From Flammulina velutipes (taxonomy: Eukaryota > Basidiomycota > Agaricomycetes > Agaricales > Physalacriaceae), in NCBI GenBank assembly GCA_011800155.1, contig CM022372.1, positions 1,798,001 through 1,862,000 on the forward strand: 64,000 bases of DNA, in the 5' to 3' direction. A program made the translations under genes and the position numbers. Below are positions 31,690-42,897 of this stretch, piece by piece (positions within the stretch are counted from its first letter, which is position 1; each line of letters begins with the position of its first letter). The notes under the pieces were generated by a model. That model saw only the letters and a list, made by a program, of their open reading frames with translations, did not search any database and was not told the origin of the DNA.

Positions 31690-32644
31690 CTTTCTCCTTT
31701 ATCTTGCAGATCCAATCCAGATGCTCATGAATCTTGCGCAGGCATTCATATTGCTAGGCATTGGCTAGACCTCCTTCTTCAAGTTAATAACAACTCGATG
31801 TACTTTCTTAGATCTTGAACGGGATGCCCAAACGTCCGTGTGATTAAGGAGAGGCGAATCTGCAACGCGTTTCGTGGGGACCTGAGCGAATGAGATAGTC
31901 TGCTCACCTGGAATGGGGCGGGGGAAAATACGAGGTGGGTACACGCCCCTCCTGTGCGTAATAAACACGTCAGCCCGTTTCTTACCCCATTTTCGAGCGG
32001 CGAAGAGAAGATATTCAAGGCCGCATCAACATCCTTCCGAAGCTACACAATCGAGCTCATCTGCAGCTTCGGTTAGTGGCGACCTTTAGCACTTCGGGTG
32101 GGCATCCACCGACGCGCAAAGGATGAAATCATTTCTTAGCGTATGTATGTCCCCTCGATCTATATTGTACACGTAGTTGTGCCAAAAGGTAATCGATCCG
32201 AAGGGGCGCCACCTGAAGTTGGCGAACCGAATATCCCTTTGTGCGTGCTACGGTACGCGCTCTGGCTACCTGAACTGGGGCGGGGCGTCAACACAGCTCT
32301 CAAATTTGATACCGTCTACTAGTGCGTCGGTGCAGGAAGGAGCGAACGCAGCGGAACTGGATTTGCGATGATAAGGTGTAGGCAAAATGGCGTCGATAAG
32401 AAGGCACGCGGACACCTGAGTCGCCCAGAAGCTGTCCGAGCGTAGCTCAAGCTCGGTCAAGAGCTCCTTGGACGACCTGACATGGTCACAATCGGGCTTG
32501 GCTTCATTCACTCTTGGATAGGCCCACGCAAGCTATAAAGCTCGAGCTGGGACCCTCAATTATTCTCATCGTCCACTCATCTTTTCGACTTTCACACCTT
32601 TCATCTTTACGAACTTCGCTGTGCCCATTATCACCATCATCATC
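31690..32644. other. Intergenic region, about 950 bp
   Basis: No supported gene. A TATA-like CTATAAAG at 32533-32540 lies about 105 bases before the ATG of the next gene and is its likely core promoter. A GC-rich patch is present near 32270-32290. Confidence 0.4.
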
Positions 32645-33179
32645 ATGAACACCCTTATATCGCTTTTCTTCACAATCTTCCTTCTCTTCAATGTCGTAGC
32701 ATCGGCCCCTCTTGTTACGTCCCCTAGGGATGTCTTTGTTCCTCCAGTTCTCTATCCCAACACTTCGACTGTCTGGAAAGTAGGGAGCACACATTCCGTC
32801 AAATGGTGCGCCACATTGAGCTTTGCTCCCTATTCGCAGTTGACCTTTTTCGATAGGGATACAACCAATGCACCTGCGAGCATCACCAACCGTAACGGGG
32901 TGATTGTCCTCAAGAAGCTTGATGGGAAACTGGATGTCGGTACGTTCGCACCGCATTTCCGTCGACGGCGAACTCATTGGTGTGATAGAGCATCCCATAG
33001 CGAAGAACTTTGACATCTTGGATGGCACAGTGACCATCACCGTCCCAGATGTTCAGCCTGGAAAGACGTACAAACTTGTTCGTGAGTGTCCTGCCCAGAG
33101 GAATATACTTATTTTTGACGCCACACTAGTTTTCGGAGATTCTGGGAATGACAGTCAGGCCTTTGAAATCACGGTTTAG
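32645..33179 (+). CDS. Small secreted Kre9/KNH-like (Ser-Thr-rich family) protein, short paralogue
   Basis: Four short exons encode about 125 residues. It has a signal peptide (MNTLISLFFTIFLLFNVVAS, then AP) and a mature part RDVFVPPVLYPNTSTVWKVG. An intron splits the Trp codon in front of DTTNAPASITNRNGVIVLKK. Two more introns join LDGKLDV to EHPIAKNFDILDGTVTITVP and KTYKLV to LFGDSGNDSQAFEITV. This is the beta-sandwich N-terminal module of Kre9/KNH-like, often GPI-anchored, cell-wall proteins. Unlike its neighbour at 33603-34523 it stops right after the module (TAG 33177-33179) and has no Ser/Thr tail or GPI signal, so it should be soluble and secreted. Confidence 0.82.
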
Positions 33180-33602
33180 ATTCGGAAAACCCTCAAAAAA
33201 TCTTCCATAGCTTCCTCGCATAGTAGAACGACGGGATAATGCCTATTCATGACGGACTTGTAACACCATTATACGAACTCTTACTTTTTACGTACCTTGT
33301 ATACCTAATCGCTTCGTTATAGTTAGCTTCTTTCGTAATCTTGTAAATTGACGACGACCATTTCATAGCTCTCCTACTCAGCATCTTAGAGGTTCGAGAG
33401 TTCATCGTTCAGCGCTCAGCGCTCGGCGTGCAGGTCGAATGTCCATTCAGGGTATGGCGGCTGCCCTCGGCTGCCGTACCGGGGACACGTGAGCGTGATT
33501 GAGCTGCGAAAGTTCCCACGACGTCTTATCTTCATTGAAGAAGCATGATAGCTCGGAGCATGCCAATTTGGACAGCTGACTGTTGTAACACCGTCAGTTG
33601 CC
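33180..33602. other. Intergenic region between the tandem Kre9-like genes
   Basis: 423 bases. No gene is seen. A short GC-rich tandem (CGCTCAGCGCTCGGCG) lies near 33412-33427. Confidence 0.35.
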
Positions 33603-34523
33603 ATGTTCTCTCCATGTTCGGCCATGCGGGCTCCCATTTTCACCCTTTTGGCGGCGCTCTTGGTCGTGGATGCGCTCCCGTTCGTCGCTCGGGACGTCTA
33701 TTCGCCACCTATCACTAGTCCGAATGCTGAAACGATATGGAACGCTGGACAAGTCGCGACAGTGACATGGTGAGTCTCACAATACACGAACAGAACATGT
33801 ATTAACGACTATCGTCGAGCAGGGATACTTCCAATATGCCTCCAGACTCCCAAATTACCAATTTGAACGGCAAGGTCGTTTTGGGATACTTGGAGAACGA
33901 TAGTATGAATTTGATGTATAGTGGGTGTGCATCGTGTTGTTGAATTACCCGTTGGCTGAAGTTTTAAACTTTTGCAGACGACCCCCTCGCCCAGGACTTC
34001 AAGCTGCGCGATGGACAAGTAAACGTGACGGTGCCGCCATCTTTGGTGTCCCGTAATGACTACATTATCGTCTGTGAGTGCTAGGAACAGTTCACACTGC
34101 CAACGTGTCGTTCAACCCTCTCTAGTATTCGGTGACTCTGGCAATGCTAGCCCAGAATTTGTAATCCGTGGAACCGCAGATGAATTCTCGTCTGCTATCT
34201 CGCCATCTGAGTCTCTCATCACCACGCCCATTCCTATCACGGGTACCGAGATTACTGGCGGCTCCACTCCAACTTCATCCGACGCAATCTCGCTTTCATC
34301 GAGTGCTACAATATCCGTCACGGTGTCCGCGTCCGCGCCAACCAGCAGTGGCGTGTCTTCTACCCCTCCAGCCACAGTTTCGTCCACTAGCACCTTCGGA
34401 TCATCGCAGAGCACCACTGCATTTGGCGCCAACGAAACGGACAATGGTGCGCGAAGCCTTGAACCATCAATGCTTAGCGTAGGCATGCTCGGGATTTTGG
34501 CCCTCGGAGTTTTGTGCCAGTAG
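33603..34523 (+). CDS. GPI-anchored Kre9/KNH-like Ser-Thr-rich cell-wall protein, long paralogue
   Basis: Starts at 33603 or at the in-frame ATG 33624 (MRAPIFTLLAALLVVDALPF, a clean signal peptide; I favour this context). The module parallels the upstream gene: RDVYSPPITSPNAETIWNAG, an intron splitting Trp, then DTSNMPPDSQITNLNGKVVL, DFKLRDGQVNVTVPPSLVSR and VFGDSGNASPEFVIRGT. The intron positions are the same. It then carries a Ser/Thr/Pro-rich tail of about 100 residues and a hydrophobic C-terminus (MLSVGMLGILALGVLCQ), a GPI signal. The role is probably structural in the cell wall. The two genes are a tandem duplication whose copies differ in this tail. Confidence 0.84.
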
Positions 34524-34872
34524 GAATGACGCTAGTGTTCTCGTCGCTTAGATCTAGTACGAACGAATGTATAGGTTCATCGCATGTTTTACATTCTATA
34601 TCCTAACCACATCTCCACATCGATCACCCCATTTCAGACAATATAAATATTGAACGCAAGTAGGTATCGTGATGAGCAGACTCCAGAGTCTGTCGTCGTG
34701 AATAGCGCTCGATGTCGTCAAATAATACCACCCGTTATCCGTCGTTGTTGTTACATCATTGTGTACTTCCATCGTAAGCATTCGTCCAGTCCCTGCAAAT
34801 AGGTGGTATAGGCGTTCTATCTCGTAAGACCCGGTCATGAAATGGAGGGCTTCGAATTCGTATCGGAGGCCT
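34524..34872. other. Convergent intergenic region
   Basis: 349 bases between two converging 3' ends. The 80-codon minus-strand open frame at 34596-34838 has no recognisable motif and lies in presumed 3' UTR, so I do not call it. Confidence 0.35.
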
Positions 34873-35447
34873 TCAAGGATGGAAGGACTTGCTCTCGAAG
34901 TGCCATTTCACCTTTAGTTGTCCCTCAGAGAGATCTGCGAGAGCTTTGAATGCACCGGGGGACATGTCTGAATCGATGGTCAGTATTAGACGTTGGCAAG
35001 GTAGATTGGTGGCCTACCGAGGTCATCGTAACCACAGCCGGGGCAACTGTCCACCGTCTGGGCAAGGACTGTGTGGCCGTTTGCCAGATTGGTGATTTCC
35101 ATCCACTAACAAGTCTCGTTGAGTGACGAGTCCAATGCTCAGACTAAGAATGGTCTTACCTGACCACAGTTAGATGCGTGTTCCGCGTCATAGCGAGACT
35201 TGGAAATCGCGACAATCTTGTCGTTCTCGCCGTTGTTCCATCCACAGTTTCCCATCCCGGGCCAGAACCAAGTCCCCTAATTGTATGTTTAGTCCGAGGA
35301 CGGCCATCTCGATGAAATGGTGCTCACCCGACCCTCGTGTGTAACCCTCTTTACCAAGTCAGAGCCAGAGTCACTGGTTATGGGTGCGGCGGCGACCATA
35401 GCTAGGCATGATACAACAGCGATGGTAAGGAGGAAGACTTTCGACAT
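34873..35447 (-). CDS. Small secreted double-psi beta-barrel (RlpA/expansin-like) protein
   Basis: It has a signal peptide (MSKVFLLTIAVVSCLAMVAA, then APITSD); an alternative ATG lies six codons upstream (35465). After a short propeptide with a KR site (DLVKRVTHEGR), an intron leads to GTWFWPGMGNCGWNNGENDK and IVAISKSRYDAEHASNCGQ. The next exon is WMEITNLANGHTVLAQTVDS with CPGCGYDDL, then DMSPGAFKALADLSEGQLKV and KWHFESKSFHP, TGA at 34873. The barrel Asp (DLDMSP), the paired Cys and the final WHF match fungal single-domain DPBB proteins, often secreted effectors or wall-loosening relatives. No enzyme activity can be claimed. A TATA-like TATAAAAG lies at 35561-35568 on this strand, about 115 bases upstream. 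Confidence 0.85.
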
Positions 35448-36675
35448 GGTCAGAGCAAAGAACATGTGGAATGATGAGTCTGGCGAAGGGAAAGCTGAAG
35501 GGGGAGGCGAGGCGAGTAGGTGGGATGGCTCGACGAAACATCTAGTAGACCATCCGGTTGCTTTTATACTTGAGCGAAGTAAGGTATCATCGCGTGTACC
35601 CCGGTCAAACCGAAGCTCGAGAAAAAGCTTATTTGCACCCCAATTTAGAGATCTGCCAACTAAGGCCATAACATGGGAAGATGCCTTAAATGGTGACTAA
35701 CATCCAGACGTGTCGCGATGGGTTCCAGTCACCAAAGAGTGGCGGAGAGCGGCGCGGGAAGTTAGGACAGACCGCGGACATGTGCATCATCGACGGATGG
35801 GCAGCAGGAGTTCACTAGATCCAGATATCCATACCTCGAATTTGAAGAAGGCTGACACTAGTAGATCTCATCTCGTTTGCTGCACGTTTTTTTGAAGGAG
35901 GACGCCACTTTCAAGAGAGAAAATCGGCATTATGTAAATAGTTGATCCGAGATAGGTAATTAAGAAATGCCATGCTACCATCGGTTATGGCGTAAAGCTG
36001 GAGAGTCTCCAAGGGATTCTCAGTCGCGAATCCGTAAATTTCCAAAATCTCGCTTGGATGTTTCTTACGCCTCTTACACTCCTACATTTCACTCAGGCTG
36101 CGGCCCTAGAATGTCTCCCCTTTATCCCTTTCGATCGGACTAGCGATAAATGAACGCTCATGCTACGCGTCGTGATTAGAATCGTACGTAGTAATACTCT
36201 TCACGGATCCATACGGGCGTTGTATTCGACAATGCGCGTCCTTAATCTCGAGTGCCGTTACGCGACAAGGTCCTCAGCCTACTCCCAATGAAAGAGATGT
36301 AGTTTCTCCCGTCCCCGAGGACGCGTTGTATTTCTGAAATGGATCTAGCTATGATTGTATGCAAAGGCTTCTTGACGAGGCCGATTTCATGATTCTGGCC
36401 TCTGGCCTTTGACACGATGGCATTAGAACGTTTCTGCCTCTGGTTCTTCCACTAAGCGCTGGAGACGGGTGCTTAAATAAAAGCTATCTTAAGCTACGGT
36501 GTATTCTCCGAGCTTTCAGGTGGTCTATACTACCTTCATGAACTCACTAAACTCTTGTTTGGCCCCATGATAATTACGTCTGTGTTATAATATTACAATG
36601 ATCGGATGTCGGCACGGAGAAAGACATTGCTCTTGTACTTCAACAACGACCATCTCCACGAAACTAAACGCTGGA
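35448..36675. other. Intergenic region, 1.2 kb
   Basis: It lies between the divergent DPBB and BZZ1 genes. Apart from the DPBB TATA element I see no gene, repeat or RNA. The open frames present (61-127 codons) are antisense to the DPBB gene or lack motifs. Confidence 0.35.
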
Positions 36676-39600
36676 ATGGCTGCGGCAGGCAAGAAATACG
36701 GTGAAAGCTTGCCTGTTTGTCGATATCGCCACTTCCGACTCCAACTCTGATGACATGAACCAGGATCAGGCTGAACGAATATCGACACTCTTCGACTCGC
36801 ACATTGAGCTGATCAGCGATGTAGGCTCGACTAGTGCGGGCTGGGATTATGCTCACAGACTCAATAGGTACGGGAATTATACAAGGATAGAGTCGTTCTA
36901 GAGCGTGAATACGCAGCGAAGCTTCAGGCCCTTACCAAGCGAGCCGCTGAGAAGAAGAGCAAAACTGAGTCCTCCTTTGTAGTCGGCGACGAACCCACGA
37001 AAGTATGGGACGAGCACGCTCTAAAGCAGAGGTACGTTGACCACGCAGCCGCACGTCTCGTCTGACACCCTTTGTAGCACCCTAAACGCAGCATACGACC
37101 GGCTTATTGACTCCATGCTCACTACCGCCGATGATCATGTAAACATAGCGGACTCCCTTTCTACCCAGGTCGTCGATGTCTTGAAGTCCGTCACTCGAAA
37201 GAATGAAGAGTACAAGAAGAAGGTACGCACCACACGCTTCTCGTTCCGAGATATGGTCCTAATCATCGATATGACTAGGAGATGCAATTCTTTCAGAAAT
37301 TGGTTGCCGATCGTGATCGCACCTACACCGATCGCGTAAAGGTGAGTCTCAGAACCTCTGTCCGATGTCCACTTCCTCATCCTGCAATTACTATTTTTCA
37401 GGCTAAGCAAAAGGTGCGCGCAATGTTTAAGCGTGTTTAAAGATCTAATACACATCTTTTATATCTCAGTATGATGAAGAATGCGCAGACGTAGACCTTC
37501 ACCGCCAGAAGCAGGTACGCATTGCGCCACATATCCATATCCATATACGAACAACATATCATCAGGGACGTTCTCATGATGATAGGCACGCAGAGCGCAT
37601 TGCCAGACAGGCAGATCAACAGCGTACCGACATGTTGAACTCTAAGAAGTATGTTCGGTCTCTTTGAGTCGTTACTATGTACTCACGTTATCACGACTCT
37701 CAAGCTCGTATATCATTTCCACCTCCGTGGCCAACAAGATAAAAGACAAGTTTTATTCTCAGGATCTACCAGAATTAGAAGATGTACGTCGTTCTGAATG
37801 TCAGTTACATGGCAGACGCTCACTGCATCTCAGCAACTACGTACGCGTTTATGTTGCGTTTCAGATCGGATTCTCATTCAGAGCAGAAATCTTGCAAACT
37901 AAGCTTGTCACACGTTTCGCAAATATCCTTACGCATGCCCAAGTTCTCCAAACAAATCATCTGGATGTCCTGAAGGGTAGACTGACCTCTGTGGAAGGAG
38001 CACTGTCCGAGATCAGCCCAGAGAAAGATCAAGTCATGTTTATTGACTACAACATCCGTCCATTTAACGCCCCCGGCGACTGGACTTTTGAACCATGCGC
38101 CACCTTCTATGACACTGTAAATATTTCTCATTGTATGTCTTCTGTTGATGGATTGATCTCTTATAGGATGCATTAAACGTGGACCCAGCTCCGAAGATCT
38201 TCCTACAAAACAAGCTCACAAGAAGTAGGTCCAAACTCCAGGAACTCGGACCGTTGCTAGAGACCAAGAGTGTGTCGTCTAACACCATCACTTACCTCGT
38301 CCTAACTACGTCCGCACTCCAGGACGTGAAGTACAGCAATTCTCTAGGCTATCTGATGCGTACCAAACAGAAAAATCTTTGGGGAATGTCGATGATATAT
38401 CTGAGGTACGATGTCTTTTTCAAGGAGTATGCGCATCTAACGTATAAACCAGAGCTACATGGAAAGTAGACATCAGCTGGTCTTCTTTACTTGCTCGGAA
38501 TGCATACTGAACGCCGAAATCGACGTGATCGAGTCTGCGATAGGGGGTAAGTCTGAATAGCGCAATGTCGCTCAGAGTAACTTGATCATAGTATGCTACC
38601 CTCTAGACGACATTGGTGCCCAACGGCTCCATACTTTCAAGAGTTCCTCCTTTTCTATTCCCACAACTTGTGGTTACTGCAAGGTCGGTGCATGTAACAC
38701 CGCCGGTTGATGTCGACCTGTTGACATTCTGCATCTAGGCATCTATCTGGGGTCTTAGCAAGCAAGGGAAAACGTGCAAAGCGTGTAACTTATCCGTTCA
38801 TTCTAAATGTGAACTGAAAGTGAGTCTGGTTCCTACAGCTTTGTCATGATAACTAAATATGAGGAGGTCCCCGCCGATTGTCAACATGGGACAGTGTCAT
38901 CCACGGCTTCTTTGACTCGGACATCTACGAACCGATCGACTATCAGTAAATCTCTCTCTAGATTATATGTTGTCTCATGGGCGCTAATTTTTCTGTTAGC
39001 ATCCTCGGTTGTCCAGCCTTCTACGCCGTCATCTTTTGTGTCTAGTCCGCAAGAGGAGGAAGAATCTTACCCTGTCGCCCGTGTCATCTTTGACTTTGTG
39101 GCTTCGTCTGAGTTTGAACTCAGTGTTCAAGGTATGTAGGACGTCTTAAGTATCGTTCTATTGACGTTGATGATATTGACCCTCAAGATGGAATAATTGT
39201 CAATGTTCTAGAGCCGGACGACGGCTCCGGGTGGGTAAAAGTTGCTAATGGACAAGGAAAAGATGGACTGGTGCCGGCAAGTTATCTTCAGTATGACGAA
39301 GAAGGACCTAGCGCCACTCAGTCCTTCTCACCGCATGGGTCCGGGGAATTTGGTGAGATTGTCCGCCGAAACGACCGCACCGATGCTGACATCCCGTCGC
39401 AGTTAAGGCTATATATCAATACGTGGCAAGAGGATCGGACGAGCTCGGCCTCGGTGGTGGGGAGATGATTGAATTGTCGAGCGGGCCAACCGGTGGGAAA
39501 CATTACGGTGACGGGTGGTGGGAAGGTAAGTCAGACTGTGACGTTAATCAATGAAAGATTCACGAAATCCTAGGCTACAACTCCGCCGGACAGAAGGGGA

Positions 39601-39682
39601 TATTTCCCAGCAATTATGTATGTTCACTACTCTGCTGAGAGGTGATTTTCTAATGATCTTCCAGGTAGAGCTTGTCCCTTAA
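36676..39682 (+). CDS. bzz1: BZZ1: F-BAR, C1 and two SH3 domains, actin/endocytosis adaptor
   Basis: Recruits actin nucleation factors (Las17/WASP) to endocytic sites. About 18 short exons. Exon 1 (ATG 36676) reads MAAAGKKYGESLP; the next exons give DQAERISTLFDSHIELISD and VRELYKDRVVLEREYAAKLQ, the F-BAR start, followed by VVGDEPTKVWDEHALKQ and YDRLIDSMLTTADDHVNIAD. Middle exons are short helical pieces, including VEGALSEISPEKDQVMFIDY and PFNAPGDWTFEPCATFYDT. A C1 zinc domain follows (HTFKSSSFSIPTTCGYCK, then GLSKQGKTCKACNLSVHSKC, VPADCQHG). SH3-1 is ARVIFDFVASSEFELSVQ to GWVKVANGQGKDGLVPASYL. SH3-2 runs from VKAIYQYVARGSDELGLGGG and MIELSSGPTGGKHYGDGWWE to GQKGIFPSNYVELVP, ending TAA 39680-39682. 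The exon count makes automatic frames look broken, but I could join all of the tail exons. Confidence 0.9.
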
Positions 39683-39784
39683 GATTAACACGTATGACAG
39701 ATCGTGGACACATCGATTGGGAAGTTGAGGCAGCATGCTCCTTTTATGATGTTGTCGCGCAAAACAATCTGACTTTGCACCCAT

Positions 39785-40935
39785 GATGTCGCGACATTTC
39801 CACGCCAGCGCGTCCGTCGAGACGGTAGGCGTCGAGACGCGTCTCGACGCCCGCTCATTGTTGAAAATAAGAAATAAATAGATCAATAAAATGTATTTCT
39901 AGTCTAGTCGTAGATAGCTAATTAATATCCTTGCTCCCCTTCCCCATGTCGAGACGCTATAATTAGTCGAGACACTGCTATCGTCGGGACGCGTCAATTA
40001 GTCGAGACGCGTCAATCGTCGAGGCATTAATTCTTGCGATAGGAGGCATAGTCAACTCATTGCAAGGCGGAAAACTAGTGTTAGTGATCTCTGGTCAAAC
40101 AGACAGCTGCACACTCACCAGGACTCACAGAAACACACCAAGGGACGTGTCCAGGGCAGAGTGGCCATATGGGCAGTGGCGATAATGGTGGTAAGAGACA
40201 GAGGTCAAAAGGGAGTTACACGTCACAAAGGGTCCCTCTTTCAATGCCGACAATGCACAAATTCCGAGTTCGCCGAGAACAATAATGTTGTGTGGCACAA
40301 ATGTATTTCATTGTTCAATTATGCTCTCGGCGAACTCGGAATTTTTGCATTGTCAGCATTGAAAGAGGGACCCTTTGTGCCGTGTAACTCCCTTTCGACC
40401 TTTGTCTCTTACCACCATTATCGCCAAATGGCCACTCTGCCCTCGACCACTTCCTTTGGAGCGTGTTCTGGCATGCTTGTGTGAGACCTGGTGAGTGTAT
40501 AGTTGTCAATTTGACCAGAGATGACTTCATTCATGTTAGATTGACAATGAATCAGTGCGTCCTCGGTGATTGGCGTGTGCATCTCGACTAATGTTAGCGT
40601 CCCGACTAATCGTACTTTCTTGACGGATTGATGTGTCTTGACTAATTACAATGGCCTGACAATATCAGTGTCTCGACGGATTCACACCTCTCGACTAATC
40701 CACGCGTCTCGACGATTGACGCGTCCCGACGATAGCGGTGTCTCGACGGATTACCGCGTCTCGACGTGAGGAAGGGGGACAAGTATATCAATTAGCTATT
40801 TACTAGTACTACCAGACTAGAAATATATTTTTATTGACCTATTTATTCCTTACTTTGAACAATGACTTGGCGTCCAGACGCGTCTCGACGCCTACCGTCG
40901 AGACGGACGCGCTGGCGTGGAAATGTCGCGACATC
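39785..40935. repeat. 1.15-kb foldback element (long imperfect palindrome)
   Basis: The left terminus GATGTCGCGACATTTCCACG (39785-39804) is the exact inverse of the right terminus at 40916-40935. The arms stay inverse-similar almost to the centre: the outer parts share GTCGAGACGCGTC-type motifs, and the inner parts (about 40150-40283 and 40321-40455) match closely through GCGATAATGGTGGTAAGAGA and AAAGGGTCCCTCTTTCAATG. The loop is about 40 bases at 40284-40320. GTCGAGAC and variants recur many times in both outer arms. There is no open frame of note, so it is non-autonomous. I could not find a clear target-site duplication. It starts 103 bases past the BZZ1 stop. Confidence 0.85.
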
Positions 40936-42897
40936 GTAGATGAATTTTCTGAAACAATAACTTAGTCTCAAATACGGACAACTCTCCGTGATAAATTGTG
41001 ACAGCGGTGCCTTTCCGGTCCTGCCAACCACGGTACTTTTTCAGGCATAAGAGCAAAGTTATATGGTGACATAATTTTCTGGAATTCATCGCCACCGCAC
41101 AATTATTATCCTCCTCGTCTATACATGATATAATGAGGCGACGCGACTGATATCTGCAGCTGGATTATTGGAAAGACGCCTGTCCCAGGTGCACGACGTC
41201 CAGGCTTGTGGTAACCAACACAACGTGCGAATATTAATTGACGCAATGCGTCCATGCCCCAAGTGTTGACATGGACATATCGACAGACTGTCTATTTTTT
41301 CCACAAGACTACTTATCCGATGTGGTTAAATTCGTTCATTGGTCTAGAAGCTCCTCCCGCAGGTCATGCGGTGACGGTCTATGTCAGTAGGATCGTGTCG
41401 TCCGCGAACTTCATAGAATTCTAATCATGCTCGACGCCGAGGCAATCGCCCTTCCTTGCGCCTCCATGCATAGGGACAGAATTCAGCCCACCAGCAATTC
41501 TCCAACTGGTTAAATTCAATCGAAGCCAGGGATCAGCTATTGCATTTGATATGGACATTGCTCGCGGTGTTTTCTGCAAGCTGGTTCGGTGGCTTGGCTT
41601 CCTCCTCTCGTCCTTTCACGATTTTACATGAACCAGCCGAGGTCGCAACGTGTCGAACCCAATGTCCGCACATATATAAAGCGATCTCGCTACGCCCACA
41701 TCGTGTTCAATCCTTCTTCCCGGCTCTTTTTCTCTTAGACCGTGGTGTACCTACTCCAACCGCGGCATCGTCGCCAGTAGTCCCGTTGCATAGCGCGAGT
41801 AGAAGGGGCGCCAGCTAGTCCAGCCAGCTGAACCCGACTCGCGCTTCTGCGATGGATGACTACGCCGACTATCCCAAGGAATGAGAAGGACACTTGTGTC
41901 AGCCAACTGCATCCTGGCGGACGTTCTATTAGTCTTATTGGACATCGCCCTCGACTATCGCAAAGTGGATTATTTTGTTTATTGATTCTACTATACAACC
42001 TTTCCAGTAAATACAATACCATGTTTTAAACGAGTGCGTCGGCGAATTTCGCAGGACGGGACGAGGCTCAAGGATAATTGTTAAAAAAGGCATATGGTCG
42101 CATAGATTTCCTGCTTGCCAAGGCCCTCGAAGGGAATGAATTAAGCGGGGCTCCATGCAGTACGAGAATCACAGTCGATGATTATATTTAATATACGAAG
42201 TGTCTACACCGTGGACTGCGTGGTTTTTGACATCGTTCCCAGCACTTGGCGCACGTAGCCCAGGGGCATCTACGAGCAAGGGACAAGGTCGTCGACATTT
42301 TGTGCCATCTCGAACCTTGCCGGAGATACGTACGTTGATAAGCCGATATAGATACCCAAGGCTACAGCATGTTAAGACCCTCGGGATCTTCCGATCGGTG
42401 GTGCCCAATTCGGAAGTGTATGTTTGCGGCTAAAATGCGTTTTTCTCCCCTTGTCAGGCGTCGGTGACGTTCTTAGATCTATTGAGATCTGCGGAGCTTA
42501 CCTGGCTTATCATGAATTCCTTTGACCCTACGATGGATTCCCAATCGCTCATAATCTAGGTACCTTCCCCGCACGCACAAAAATGACGTATATGTTCAAT
42601 CTTTTTTCGAGGCTGCGTATATCGGCCATGAGCGCAACCGATGTGGTATACATATACCGTATTTGTTCGACAACCTTGAACCTTTTCACCCTTTCATGGA
42701 CGCCACAATCCTGCGCAATACCTATTATCGTCACCGAGTACTATCACATGGCACTTAAAAATACAACGAACCCGATACAGTCTGATACAGTCGACTGAGG
42801 GTAAAGCAGGTATTAATAAACATAAAGAGAAATACAAAGCGGAGTTCCATCTTTACTCTGTACACAAAGCGACGAAAAAGGAAAAGTCCAAAGTACC
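40936..42897. other. Intergenic region, about 2 kb
   Basis: No gene could be supported. A 92-codon open frame at 41540-41818 begins at a TTG, and CATATATAAAG near 41680 looks like a TATA box inside it, but no coherent product follows. The remaining open frames are short and motif-free. It could hold a decayed gene or non-coding transcript. Confidence 0.35.

Noticed and set aside
34596..34838. 80-codon open frame on the minus strand downstream of the DPBB gene
   Set aside because: No motif and no link to a promoter; it lies in a convergent 3' UTR region.
39785..40935. Foldback element as an LTR or a CRISPR array
   Set aside because: The repeats are inverted rather than direct, spacing is irregular, there is no TG...CA end, and the host is eukaryotic.
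41540..41818. 92-codon open frame with a TATA-like box
   Set aside because: It starts at TTG, the TATA box lies within it, and no coherent exon follows.
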